Shown here piece by piece: positions 7,852 to 15,687 of a DNA stretch of 64,000 bases. The position numbers and the translations under genes are program-made. Source of the stretch: Paenibacillus planticolens. Its GTDB lineage: Bacteria > Bacillota > Bacilli > Paenibacillales > NBRC-103111. Where the stretch lies: assembly GCF_013141725.1 (NCBI RefSeq), contig NZ_WHNZ01000086.1, positions 186,001 to 250,000 of the forward strand. The letters are read 5' to 3'. The notes below the pieces were generated by a model. It was not told where the DNA came from, searched no databases, and saw only the letters and a list, made by a program, of their open reading frames with translations. The first letter of the stretch is position 1, and every line of letters begins with the position of its first letter.

Positions 7852-9495
7852 ATGCAAAAACGTAAAATGTGGTTAACAACTTGCGCCTGTTTGATGGCAA
7901 CAGTGGTGGCGCTTTCCGGCTGCAGCATTAAGCCGAATGTGGATTCAGGTTCGGCCAGTTCGGCACCTGCAGCGAGCAATCAGCCGGCGCAGGCGGACGT
8001 AGTTTCGAACGTTACGCTTAACATGGCAACGAATGCGGAACCGAATTTTAATCCATGGTTCCCGACCGGCTTTGCCGAGTCCCAGCCTATTACGGAAATT
8101 TTGTATGATGGCTTAACCAAATGGGGGACAGACTATCAACCGGCGCCTGCGTTAGCAACGGACTGGAAGCCGGCCGATGATGGAATGAGCTGGACGTTCA
8201 ATCTTCGCAAAGATGTCAAGTGGAGCGACGGTCAGCCGTTTTCGGCCGATGACGTGGCGTACACGTTTAACGAGATTGTTTTGAAGAAAGAGCTGGGAGC
8301 CAGCAACTCCTCCAACTTCGTTGACGTGGACAAGGTGGTTGTCGTTAATCCGAATCAGGTGCAAATCATGCTGAAGAAGCCGTGGTCGTCTTTGCCTAAC
8401 TACTTGGCGTGGTATGCAAAAATATTGCCGAAGCATATTTTCGAAGGACAAGATCCATGGAAATTAACTTCTTTTAATAAAGAGAAACCAGTCGGCACAG
8501 GGCCATTCAAGTTTGTGAAATATTCGGCGGGACAATTCGTGGAATTGGAACGAAATCCGGATTACTTTGGCGGCGGAGCTAAATTCACCAAAATCATCTT
8601 CAATATTATTCCAGACAGCAATACGCAAATCGCTCAGCTTCTTTCCGGCACGTTATCGATGATCAATGTCACCGATCCGAACCTGATGGAGAAATTGAAG
8701 TCGAATTCGAATTTGAACGTCAATGAACTGATCGATAACAACTACTACTGGGTCGCGCTGGATCAGTCGCAAGAGCGGTTCCGCGATGTGAAAGTTCGCC
8801 AAGCGCTGCTCTACGCGATCGACCGGGAGTCGATTATCAAAGGCGTGCTGAAAGGTTACGGAAGCGTAGCTACCGGTCCGATTGCTCCGATTCAGGAGAA
8901 ATATTACAACAAAAATGTGAAAACATACGGATTTGATCCGGAGAAAGCGAAAGCGCTGCTGAAAGAAGCAGGCTACGCGCCAAATGCCGAAGGTTTCATG
9001 CAAAAAGATGGCAAGGTGCTCGAAATCGATATGCCGGCAGGCCAATACGGGGTACTCGTACAAGCTTCTCAGCTGGTACAGCAATACTGGCAAAAGATCG
9101 GCGTGAAGGTTAATCTTCAAGTCATCGACTGGAATACATATGTGCAGAAAGTGGTTAGCAACCGCCAATACGACGCAACGGTTTGCTGGTGGCGCGCTCC
9201 GGTTGACCCGGATGTGTTGGCTTACTATCACAGCAATTCAGCCGGTAAAGGCAATAACATTCCGGGCTACAAAAACCCCGCGCTTGATCAATTACTCGAA
9301 GCTGGCCGCAAAGCGAAAACGACTGAGGAGCGCGTGAAAATTTATAATGACGTGCAGGCATTGACGGCGGAGGAGCTGCCTTACCTTTATCTGTGGTATC
9401 CGACGCTGGCTGTAGCGACACAGAAAAACCTGACCGTGCCGAAAACGACGTTTATCGTCGCGGAAGATCACATTAGCGAATGGACCATTAAGTAA
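7852..9495 (+). CDS. Dipeptide/oligopeptide ABC transporter substrate-binding lipoprotein (SBP_bac_5)
   Basis: 547-residue extracellular binding protein for an ABC importer. It has a signal peptide with lipobox LSGC (Cys24) and a Ser/Ala/Gln-rich tether, followed by family-5 signatures such as LRKDVKWSDGQPFSADDVAY and VGTGPFKF. The open frame begins at 7801, but the ATG at 7852 has GGGGG upstream and yields a proper signal peptide. It is the first transporter gene after iclR and is followed by permeases and two ATPases. The ligand is probably a di- or oligopeptide, given the neighbouring peptidases, but this family also binds nickel, glutathione and other compounds. Confidence 0.93.
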   Translation: MQKRKMWLTTCACLMATVVALSGCSIKPNVDSGSASSAPAASNQPAQADVVSNVTLNMATNAEPNFNPWFPTGFAESQPITEILYDGLTKWGTDYQPAPALATDWKPADDGMSWTFNLRKDVKWSDGQPFSADDVAYTFNEIVLKKELGASNSSNFVDVDKVVVVNPNQVQIMLKKPWSSLPNYLAWYAKILPKHIFEGQDPWKLTSFNKEKPVGTGPFKFVKYSAGQFVELERNPDYFGGGAKFTKIIFNIIPDSNTQIAQLLSGTLSMINVTDPNLMEKLKSNSNLNVNELIDNNYYWVALDQSQERFRDVKVRQALLYAIDRESIIKGVLKGYGSVATGPIAPIQEKYYNKNVKTYGFDPEKAKALLKEAGYAPNAEGFMQKDGKVLEIDMPAGQYGVLVQASQLVQQYWQKIGVKVNLQVIDWNTYVQKVVSNRQYDATVCWWRAPVDPDVLAYYHSNSAGKGNNIPGYKNPALDQLLEAGRKAKTTEERVKIYNDVQALTAEELPYLYLWYPTLAVATQKNLTVPKTTFIVAEDHISEWTIK

Positions 9496-9510
9496 TCATT
9501 ATTTCTCACG

Positions 9511-9534
9511 TGGGGCGGAGCGCGATCTCCGCCT
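9511..9534 (+). other. Intercistronic hairpin between binding protein and permease genes
   Basis: GGCGGAG and CTCCGCC pair around CGCGAT, with no T run. A stable hairpin here fits 3'-end protection or partial termination, which would leave more binding-protein mRNA than permease mRNA. Differential expression is inferred. Confidence 0.5.
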
Positions 9535-9561
9535 ACGGGGATATAAGGAAGGAGTTATCTG

Positions 9562-10509
9562 ATGTCCCGATTTATCGTATTACGGATCTGTCAAGGATTT
9601 CTCACGCTATTTCTCGTGTCGGTCCTGACCTTCTTCCTGATCAATCTGGCTCCCGGAGGACCGTCGGCCATTATGAATTTCGAATCGACCGAGCAGCAGC
9701 GGGAAGCTTTAACCAAGCAGCTCGGACTGGATAAGCCGGTCGTTATGAGGTATGCAGAGTGGCTCGGAGGCGTCGTCCAGGGCGATCTCGGTAGATCGCT
9801 TGATTCCCAGCAGCCGGTATCGAAGCTGTTGTCGGAACGGTTTCCGAACACGGTGCTGTTGTCCGCTGCAACTTTAATTTTCACTTTGATTATCGGGATT
9901 CCTTTGGGCGTCCTTGCCGCTGTCAAAAGGGGAAGTTGGCTGGATCGAGCGATTACGTTCATGTCCACTGTCGGCATGGCCATTCCTGAATTTTGGCTGG
10001 GTATCCTTCTCATCATTATATTTGCGGTTGCTTATCATATCCTTCCGCCGTCGGGAATGGTTACAGCCGGCAACGTGTTCGCCTGGGGCGACTTATTTAA
10101 GCATATGATTATGCCGATGTTGACGCTATCCATCCTCATGCTGCCTAATATTGTCCGTTTCACCCGATCGGCGATGGTCGATGTCATCGATCTGGACTTT
10201 ATCCGGACGGCAAGAGCGAAGGGATTGAAGAGTTTTCGCGTATTCTTCAAGCATGCTCTGCGCAACGCGCTCATTCCGATTGTGGCAATCATTGGTCTTA
10301 TTATTCCGATCCTGCTCGGAGGGTCTGTGGTCGTGGAAAATGTGTTTGGCTGGCCCGGCATGGGACGTTTGGCCGTACAGGCAGCAACCAATCGCGATTA
10401 CACCGTGGTGATGGGGGTCACCATGATGGTAGGAACGATCGTCATTATAACCAATATTGTGACGGATCTTCTTTATTCCGTTCTCGACCCGAGAATCCGC
10501 TATGAATAA
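9562..10509 (+). CDS. DppB-like ABC transporter permease
   Basis: 315-residue inner-membrane permease of the peptide/nickel importer family, with about six membrane segments. The first (about 8-30) precedes the conserved periplasmic stretch LAPGGPSAIM. The cytoplasmic EAA-type loop is DFIRTARAKGLKSFRVFFKH, and the C-terminus is the family-typical LDPRIRYE. AAGGAAGGAG precedes the ATG. It overlaps the next permease by 8 bp and forms a heterodimer with it. Confidence 0.95.
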   Translation: MSRFIVLRICQGFLTLFLVSVLTFFLINLAPGGPSAIMNFESTEQQREALTKQLGLDKPVVMRYAEWLGGVVQGDLGRSLDSQQPVSKLLSERFPNTVLLSAATLIFTLIIGIPLGVLAAVKRGSWLDRAITFMSTVGMAIPEFWLGILLIIIFAVAYHILPPSGMVTAGNVFAWGDLFKHMIMPMLTLSILMLPNIVRFTRSAMVDVIDLDFIRTARAKGLKSFRVFFKHALRNALIPIVAIIGLIIPILLGGSVVVENVFGWPGMGRLAVQAATNRDYTVVMGVTMMVGTIVIITNIVTDLLYSVLDPRIRYE

Positions 10510-11401
10510 ACCTGCCCTTATGCAAGATCAGCAATGGATTGGTGCCTCCGCATCCTCCCCCGGAATCGCGAAGAGCATATGGAAGACGGTCGCCCGTTTA
10601 TCGCCTGTCGGGAAATTGGCACTGTTCTATTTGATCATTATTCATCTGTTTATTGTGGTTGCCCCATGGTTTTTGGGTCATTCTCCGACGGACACCGATC
10701 CGCTTCAAGTCACGCAGCCAGCCAGCGCTCAGCATTGGCTGGGAACAGACGAACTTGGCCGGGATGAGCTGGCGAGAGTTGTTTCCGGCGGCCAAATCAC
10801 GCTGCTGGTCGGTCTTTCCGCTATGGCGCTCGCGGTGGTGCTCGGCGGCTTGTTAGGCTCGATTGCCGGATTTTTCGGCGGGACGGCGGAATACATCATT
10901 ATGCGCATTGTAGACATGATGCTATCCATCCCGTCGTTCTTTCTTATTTTAATTGAAATTACTTCGTTCGGAAATAAACCACCGGTCGTCATTCTCGCAG
11001 TCGGCCTGACCTATTGGCCGCAAATGGCGCGGATTGTGCATGCCGAAGTGCTGAAATGGCGAAACAGCTCCTTAGTCGAAGCCGAAACGACGCTAGGCGC
11101 AGGGCCGTGGCGCATTTTGTTCAGGCACGTTATTCCCCAAACGTTCTCATCCATCATCGTGCTGGCTACTCTTGGCATCGGCTGGGCGATTTTGGCCGAA
11201 TCCGGGCTGTCATACCTGGGGCTGGGCATTCAGCCGCCACTGGCTTCATGGGGGAATATGCTGCAGCATTCGCAGAACTACATCTGGACCGCGCCGGAAT
11301 TGGCTATTTATCCGGGGGTTCTCATCTTGGTCACCGTGCTGGCTTACAGCTTGTTGGGTGAATCGCTGAGGGACATTCTGGATCCCAAACTAAAGCGTTA
11401 A
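10502..11401 (+). CDS. DppC-like ABC transporter permease
   Basis: 299-residue second permease. Family markers are the N-terminal segment leading to HWLGTDELGRDELARVVSGG, the EAA-type loop LVEAETTLGAGPWRILFRHV and the terminal GESLRDILDPKLKR. About six membrane helices are seen. It partners the preceding DppB-like subunit, whose stop it overlaps, and is followed after 20 bp by the first ATPase. It has a longer, charged cytoplasmic N-terminus, which is common for DppC. Confidence 0.95.
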   Translation: MNKPALMQDQQWIGASASSPGIAKSIWKTVARLSPVGKLALFYLIIIHLFIVVAPWFLGHSPTDTDPLQVTQPASAQHWLGTDELGRDELARVVSGGQITLLVGLSAMALAVVLGGLLGSIAGFFGGTAEYIIMRIVDMMLSIPSFFLILIEITSFGNKPPVVILAVGLTYWPQMARIVHAEVLKWRNSSLVEAETTLGAGPWRILFRHVIPQTFSSIIVLATLGIGWAILAESGLSYLGLGIQPPLASWGNMLQHSQNYIWTAPELAIYPGVLILVTVLAYSLLGESLRDILDPKLKR

Positions 11402-11421
11402 CTCCGGAAAGGGAGCTACTC

Positions 11422-12405
11422 ATGGCGAAGAATTTATTAGAAATCCGCAATCTGAAAACATATTTTCACACCAAAAATGCGATCATCCGCGCTGTGGACG
11501 GCGTCGATATTGATGTGGGCGAGGGGCAGATTGTCTGCATCGTCGGCGAATCCGGCAGCGGAAAGAGCATCACTTCTTTATCCATCATGCAGCTGCTCTC
11601 GAAGCCGGTGGGACGCATCGTTCAGGGAGAGATCCGGTTTGAGGGCCAAGATTTAACGAAGCTGTCGGAAAAGGAAATGACGAATATTCGCGGAGATCGG
11701 ATTTCGATGATCTTTCAAGAACCGATGACATCGCTCAATCCGGTCATGAAAGTAGGCGAACAAATCTCCGAGGTGCTGCTGCGCCACCGATCCGTCTCCA
11801 AGGCCGCAGCGAGAGAGAAGGCGGTGGAGATGCTGCGGTTTGTCGGCGTTCCGCGGGCCGAGCAGATCGTGAAGGAATATCCGCACCAGCTATCGGGCGG
11901 CATGCGCCAACGGGTCATGATCGCGATGGCGATGATTTGCGAGCCGAAGCTGCTGATCGCGGACGAGCCAACGACGGCTCTGGATGTCACCATTCAAATA
12001 CAGGTACTCGAACTGATGAGACAAATGCGCGACGAACTGAATACGTCCATCATTTTGATTACGCATGATTTGGGCGTGGTTGCTGAAATGGCCGACGATG
12101 TGGTCGTCATGTATGCCGGTCAAGTGGTGGAAAGCGCTTCTGCAGACGCTATCTTCGATGCGCCGACGCACCCCTATACCCAGGCGTTGCTTGCCTCCAT
12201 ACCATCATTGGAGGATGAGCGGGAAACGCTGTACTCGATTCCCGGGACGGTGCCCAGCGCCGGCGCATTCCCTCCAGGCTGCCGTTTCGCAGATCGGTGT
12301 TCCCAGGCGCAGCCATCCTGTAAACAAGCAATGCCCGAACTGCGAGAGATAACACCAGGACACTTCGTGCGCTGCGATCTTATTCGGAACGGAGGCAAGC
12401 CATGA
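11422..12405 (+). CDS. DppD-like ABC transporter ATPase
   Basis: 327-residue ATP-binding subunit. Walker A is GESGSGKS (about 39-46), the Q-loop FQEPMTSLNP, the signature LSGGMRQRVMIAMA, Walker B LLIADEPTTALD and the switch His ITHD. The C-terminal oligopeptide-type extension holds a cysteine cluster (GCRFADRCSQAQPSC and a final RC), the arrangement seen in DppD-type proteins where an Fe-S cluster has been reported. The start follows AAAGGGAG. Its stop overlaps the ATG of the second ATPase by 4 bp. Confidence 0.95.
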   Translation: MAKNLLEIRNLKTYFHTKNAIIRAVDGVDIDVGEGQIVCIVGESGSGKSITSLSIMQLLSKPVGRIVQGEIRFEGQDLTKLSEKEMTNIRGDRISMIFQEPMTSLNPVMKVGEQISEVLLRHRSVSKAAAREKAVEMLRFVGVPRAEQIVKEYPHQLSGGMRQRVMIAMAMICEPKLLIADEPTTALDVTIQIQVLELMRQMRDELNTSIILITHDLGVVAEMADDVVVMYAGQVVESASADAIFDAPTHPYTQALLASIPSLEDERETLYSIPGTVPSAGAFPPGCRFADRCSQAQPSCKQAMPELREITPGHFVRCDLIRNGGKP

Positions 12406-13373
12406 GCGAGCATCTGCTGGAAGTCAAGGATTTGAAGAAATATTTCCCGATCAAAAGGGGCTTTTTTCGTCACACGGTAGGTCATGTTAAAGCAGTGGAC
12501 GGCGTCTCGTTTACCGTCAATACCGGCGAAACGCTCGGCATTGTCGGCGAATCGGGCTGCGGCAAATCCACGATGGGCCGCATGGTCATGCGGGTACTGG
12601 AGCCTACAGACGGCAGCATCGTATTCAACGGTCAAAATATCACAGATATGAGCCCAAGCAGCTTGAGGAAGCTGCGCAAAGACTTTCAAATGATTTTTCA
12701 GGACCCCTACTCTTCGTTGAACCAGAAAATGACGATTCGTGATCTCATCGCAGAACCGTTTCATATTCATGGGGTTCAGTTGTCCAAGTCCGAGGTCGAC
12801 AACGAAGTTGTCAAGCTGCTTGAAACCGTGGGATTGCGTGCAATGGACCGGTTCCGGCATCCCCATGAATTCTCGGGAGGGCAGCGGCAGCGGATCGGGA
12901 TCGCCCGTGCATTGGCGCTGAACCCCCGGCTTATCGTGGCGGACGAAGCGGTATCCGCGCTGGATGTTTCCATCCAATCGCAGATATTGAATCTGATGAC
13001 CGACTTAAGGCGTCAGTACAATTTATCGTACATTTTTATTTCGCACAATCTTGCGGTGGTGAAGCATATTAGCGACCGGGTGGGCGTTATGTACCTGGGG
13101 AATCTGGTGGAAATCGCCACCAAGCAGAGTCTGTTTCAGAAGCCCTTGCATCCTTATACGGAGGCGCTGCTGTCTGCAGCTCCGCAGCCCAAGCGCAACG
13201 TTTCGCGCGATCGGATCGTGCTTCAGGGGGATGTGCCGAGTCCGGCCAACCCGCCGCAGGGCTGTCCGTTTCATACCCGCTGTCCCAAAGCTTTTGATCG
13301 CTGCAGGCAAGAGCGGCCGGTGCTGAAGGAAGTTACTGCGGGGCATCAGGTAGCTTGCTTTTTATATGAGTAA
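12402..13373 (+). CDS. DppF-like ABC transporter ATPase
   Basis: 323-residue second ATP-binding subunit. Walker A is GESGCGKS, the Q-loop FQDPYSSLNQ, the signature FSGGQRQRIGIARAL, Walker B LIVADEAVSALD and the switch ISHN (Asn after His). A Cys-containing C-terminal extension (GCPFHTRCPKAFDRC) is present. It forms the heterodimeric engine with the DppD-like subunit and closes the iclR-dpp operon. A terminator hairpin follows. Confidence 0.95.
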   Translation: MSEHLLEVKDLKKYFPIKRGFFRHTVGHVKAVDGVSFTVNTGETLGIVGESGCGKSTMGRMVMRVLEPTDGSIVFNGQNITDMSPSSLRKLRKDFQMIFQDPYSSLNQKMTIRDLIAEPFHIHGVQLSKSEVDNEVVKLLETVGLRAMDRFRHPHEFSGGQRQRIGIARALALNPRLIVADEAVSALDVSIQSQILNLMTDLRRQYNLSYIFISHNLAVVKHISDRVGVMYLGNLVEIATKQSLFQKPLHPYTEALLSAAPQPKRNVSRDRIVLQGDVPSPANPPQGCPFHTRCPKAFDRCRQERPVLKEVTAGHQVACFLYE

Positions 13374-13393
13374 AATATGATTTTTCACTATGC

Positions 13394-13429
13394 AGCTGCC
13401 GAGGAGCGATCCCGGCAGCTTCTTTAATT
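13394..13429 (+). terminator. Terminator after the Dpp-like operon
   Basis: AGCTGCCG and CGGCAGCT form a GC-rich stem, followed by TCTTTAATTT. It lies 20 bp after the last ATPase stop. Confidence 0.75.
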
Positions 13430-13477
13430 TACCTGACAGTTATAAATCTTATCACTTGAATAAACCGTTTTTTTAAT

Positions 13478-13933
13478 TTAAGGTGTTTTAGATTCTTTAG
13501 GAGGAATTATCTCGGCATCTTCGGGTTTTGCTAATACTATATACCATTTATATCCAGTTAATCTTGTGGAAAAAGGTACATTTTCGTATATACTTCCATT
13601 CTGAGTATAATTAACGAAAAACTTATAATTTGCATCATCAATTTTTTGGGATTTTGTTATACTAAAATCGGATATTTTTACTGAATTAATGCTATTAGAA
13701 AAATTTTCTTTATTGGGTAAATTTGTTGCATCGAGCATTTGATATGCTTCATCTATCTTTTTTTCTGATACTGCAGTTAAGTAATTATTAACTAAATTTT
13801 CAGCTTGAACTTTTTGAGTGGTAGTCTGGTTAGTGTGTTGATCTTCACTTCTTTTAATAGACTCGCTACAACCAGTTATGCACAATACGATAAAAATTAA
13901 TAAGAACATATCTCCAGTTCTAAATCTTTTCAT
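13478..13933 (-). CDS. Small lipoprotein of unknown function
   Basis: 151-residue putative lipoprotein: signal peptide with lipobox CITGC (Cys22), a hydrophilic tether, then about 100 residues with ENLVNNYLTAVSEKKIDEAY and a beta-rich end (FFVNYTQNGSIYENV, GYKWYIV). The pattern of a helix with LxAxxxxdxxxAY followed by strands resembles the DUF4878/NTF2-like fold of many Firmicute lipoproteins. AAAGGAGG lies 5 nt before the ATG. The gene is AT-rich against its neighbours and transcribed alone, which may mean later acquisition. Function unknown. Confidence 0.75.
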   Translation of the reverse strand: MKRFRTGDMFLLIFIVLCITGCSESIKRSEDQHTNQTTTQKVQAENLVNNYLTAVSEKKIDEAYQMLDATNLPNKENFSNSINSVKISDFSITKSQKIDDANYKFFVNYTQNGSIYENVPFSTRLTGYKWYIVLAKPEDAEIIPPKESKTP

Positions 13934-14249
13934 GGTTACCTCCTTTTTTTACCAAATTATTAATTTTTAGATTATACATGTATTTGTCATTGCATACAAT
14001 AGATAGAAAAATTATAAAATTTCGGTCATGATCCGATGGGCGTATTCAAGATAGTGGAGGAGCTTGCCGCGATGCAGCTTCTTTTTTGCATTGACGTCAA
14101 GGGCAGATTTCCTGAACAAGCAGCTCCTGCCCGACCTAAGTCTAGTAAAGGTAGCGACGATAGTCGGAAGTGGAAAGACACGACTTCGAGTAATCTTGAA
14201 AATGTCGGTGCTAAATTTGCATAATCATATTGAAAAGGAGATATTGATA
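13934..14249. other. Intergenic stretch without a supported gene
   Basis: 316 bp divergent gap. The left part is AT-rich and probably holds promoters for the flanking genes. The part from about 14030 to 14220 is less AT-rich and open in two frames but has no ribosome site or recognisable protein. It may be a decayed gene fragment. Nothing firmer can be assigned. Confidence 0.4.
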
Positions 14250-14966
14250 GTGAATGAGTTACAAAATGCGCTAGCTGAGTTTATTGAATCAGGCTCACAA
14301 GCTAATCCTGCCTTGCGTACAGTCATCCATGATTATGCTAAGTATCATGCTGTACTCGTTATTATGGGTGGGCTCTTGGTGATCATTTTTGCATGGTTAA
14401 GCATCAGATTCTGGGCAAAATCCAAAAGAGTGCCTAAGGTAAGCGGGACTAAATGGAATTTTGAAAAAAAGGTATACTTTTCTTTTGGAATTATGAGTTG
14501 TTTTGTTACTTTATTGATGACTTTGATTGTAGTGGCAAACGCTACGAATACATTTAATCCGTTGCATGGATTTTCTTTGTTTGTTGATTCGTTTGTCATA
14601 TCAGATGGAGTAACATACAAAGATGAATTACGCTATGCTTTTAATGAATGGATAAAGTCAGGCCATGCAAACATCCCTACAATTATTCAGCAGAAGATTC
14701 ATGAACGTATTGAGTTTCATACTACAAAAGCAATGGTTTGCGGGGTTTTGTTGATCATATTCGTGGCACTTGGTATATCTCTTTGGAACGCTTTAATAAA
14801 AAGGACTACGGAAATGGATTCAAAATGGAGATATACAGAAAAGGCATACTTTGTGTTTGGAACTGCCACGGTTGGCCTTTCTCTATTATTGATGGTGATG
14901 GTTGTAGCGAATATTCAAGGGGCATTTACACCGTTGACCGCGTTTTTAGTAGGTTTGTTCGGATAG
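14250..14966 (+). CDS. Membrane protein with internal tandem duplication
   Basis: 238-residue protein of unknown function with four predicted membrane helices in two similar halves. Each half has an amphipathic lead-in (DYAKYHAVLV / ERIEFHTTKA), a helix (GGLLVIIFAWLSIRFW / CGVLLIIFVALGISLW), a cytoplasmic link with KWNFEKKVYFSFG / KWRYTEKAYFVFG, and a second helix ending VVANATNTFNPL / VVANIQGAFTPL. GTG at 14250 is chosen because AAGGAG lies 9 nt upstream; the frame is open 62 codons further but without support. It lies 65 bp before nikR, so a link with metal transport is conceivable but unproven. Confidence 0.72.
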   Translation: MNELQNALAEFIESGSQANPALRTVIHDYAKYHAVLVIMGGLLVIIFAWLSIRFWAKSKRVPKVSGTKWNFEKKVYFSFGIMSCFVTLLMTLIVVANATNTFNPLHGFSLFVDSFVISDGVTYKDELRYAFNEWIKSGHANIPTIIQQKIHERIEFHTTKAMVCGVLLIIFVALGISLWNALIKRTTEMDSKWRYTEKAYFVFGTATVGLSLLLMVMVVANIQGAFTPLTAFLVGLFG

Positions 14967-14988
14967 TTATTTGATAAAAAATCACATT

Positions 14989-15016
14989 ATGATACATTAG
15001 AATAACATAGTGTCAT
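14989..15016 (+). promoter_or_regulatory. Candidate NikR operator
   Basis: ATGATAC-N14-GTGTCAT, an imperfect inverted repeat (6 of 7 pairs), ends 15 bp before the nikR start. NikR sites in other bacteria are wide dyads with GTATGA/TCATAC-like arms, so this fits an autoregulatory site, though sequence and spacing differ. Confidence 0.45.
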
Positions 15017-15031
15017 TATGGAGGAATAACA

Positions 15032-15508
15032 ATGTCTGAAAAAGAAGCCTTAACTCGGTTTGGTGTGTCCATGCCTAAATATTTAGTAGAGCAGCTAGAT
15101 GGAATGATTTCCAAACAAGGCTATGAAAACCGTTCAGAAGCATTACGGGATCTAGTTAGAAAGGCGCTGCTCGAACCGGATCTTTTAGTGAAATCTCAAA
15201 GCGTTGCAGGAACGATTGTCATGGTATACGATCATCATGCAACGGATTTGCCTGCCATATTGACGGAAATTCAACATGATTACCACCATGAGATCATTTC
15301 AACCATGCACATCCATTTAAATCACAATCAATGCCTGGAAATCATCGTTGTGCGCGGATTGTTAGATAAAATACAGCAGCTTCATCAAACCATTCAAGTG
15401 CAAAAAGGGGTAGTATATGCTCAACTATCTGTTACGCACATTGATCAAGATGAGGATGCGAACCATCATAATCACCATCACCATGATTATCATCATGGGC
15501 ATGAATAA
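15032..15508 (+). CDS. nikR: Nickel-responsive regulator NikR
   Basis: 158-residue ribbon-helix-helix repressor with a C-terminal ACT-like nickel-binding domain. The RHH part is RFGVSMPKYLVEQLDGMI to EALRDLVRK. Aligning with E. coli NikR, all four high-affinity nickel ligands are kept: His82 (IQHDYHH), His93 and His95 (MHIHLNH) and Cys101. The protein is longer than usual because of a histidine-rich tail (about 146-157), which may store or sense metal. GGAG lies 7 nt before the start. It sits directly before a nickel-type ABC operon, which it probably represses when nickel is ample. Confidence 0.95.
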   Translation: MSEKEALTRFGVSMPKYLVEQLDGMISKQGYENRSEALRDLVRKALLEPDLLVKSQSVAGTIVMVYDHHATDLPAILTEIQHDYHHEIISTMHIHLNHNQCLEIIVVRGLLDKIQQLHQTIQVQKGVVYAQLSVTHIDQDEDANHHNHHHHDYHHGHE

Positions 15509-15579
15509 TCAATAGTGATATGGATATTTCAGAAGCGGTATCTTTTGGTTTAGTAACTTTACAGGAATTAATAAGTAAA

Positions 15580-15615
15580 AGCGCAAAATGCCAGGAATCA
15601 TGGGCATTTTGCGCT
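15580..15615 (+). terminator. Hairpin after nikR
   Basis: A 13-bp perfect stem (AGCGCAAAATGCC and complement) with a 10-nt loop lies 72 bp after the nikR stop. It lacks a clear T run, so termination may be inefficient or Rho-like. Confidence 0.6.
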
Positions 15616-15630
15616 CTATGCGTGCCACGT

Positions 15631-15659
15631 TTTACATAATTCATGCTACTAACTATTAA
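15631..15659 (+). promoter_or_regulatory. Predicted promoter of the nickel importer operon
   Basis: TTTACA (15631-15636), 17-bp spacer, TATTAA (15654-15659), about 30 bp upstream of the binding-protein start. No second copy of the nikR-proximal dyad was seen here. Confidence 0.45.
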
Positions 15660-15687
15660 AATAAAGAAAAGTGGGGTCGTAACAAAG

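Noticed and set aside
8653..9231. 192-codon open frame opposite the peptide-binding protein gene
   Set aside because: Antisense shadow created by codon bias; the plus strand holds a full SBP_bac_5 protein.
12174..12977. 267-codon minus-strand frame opposite the Dpp ATPase genes
   Set aside because: It spans the junction of two well-supported ATPase genes on the plus strand and shows no protein features.
14036..14249. N-terminal extension of the duplicated membrane protein and a 62-codon frame beside it
   Set aside because: No ribosome site or conserved sequence; the GTG at 14250 with AAGGAG is a better start.
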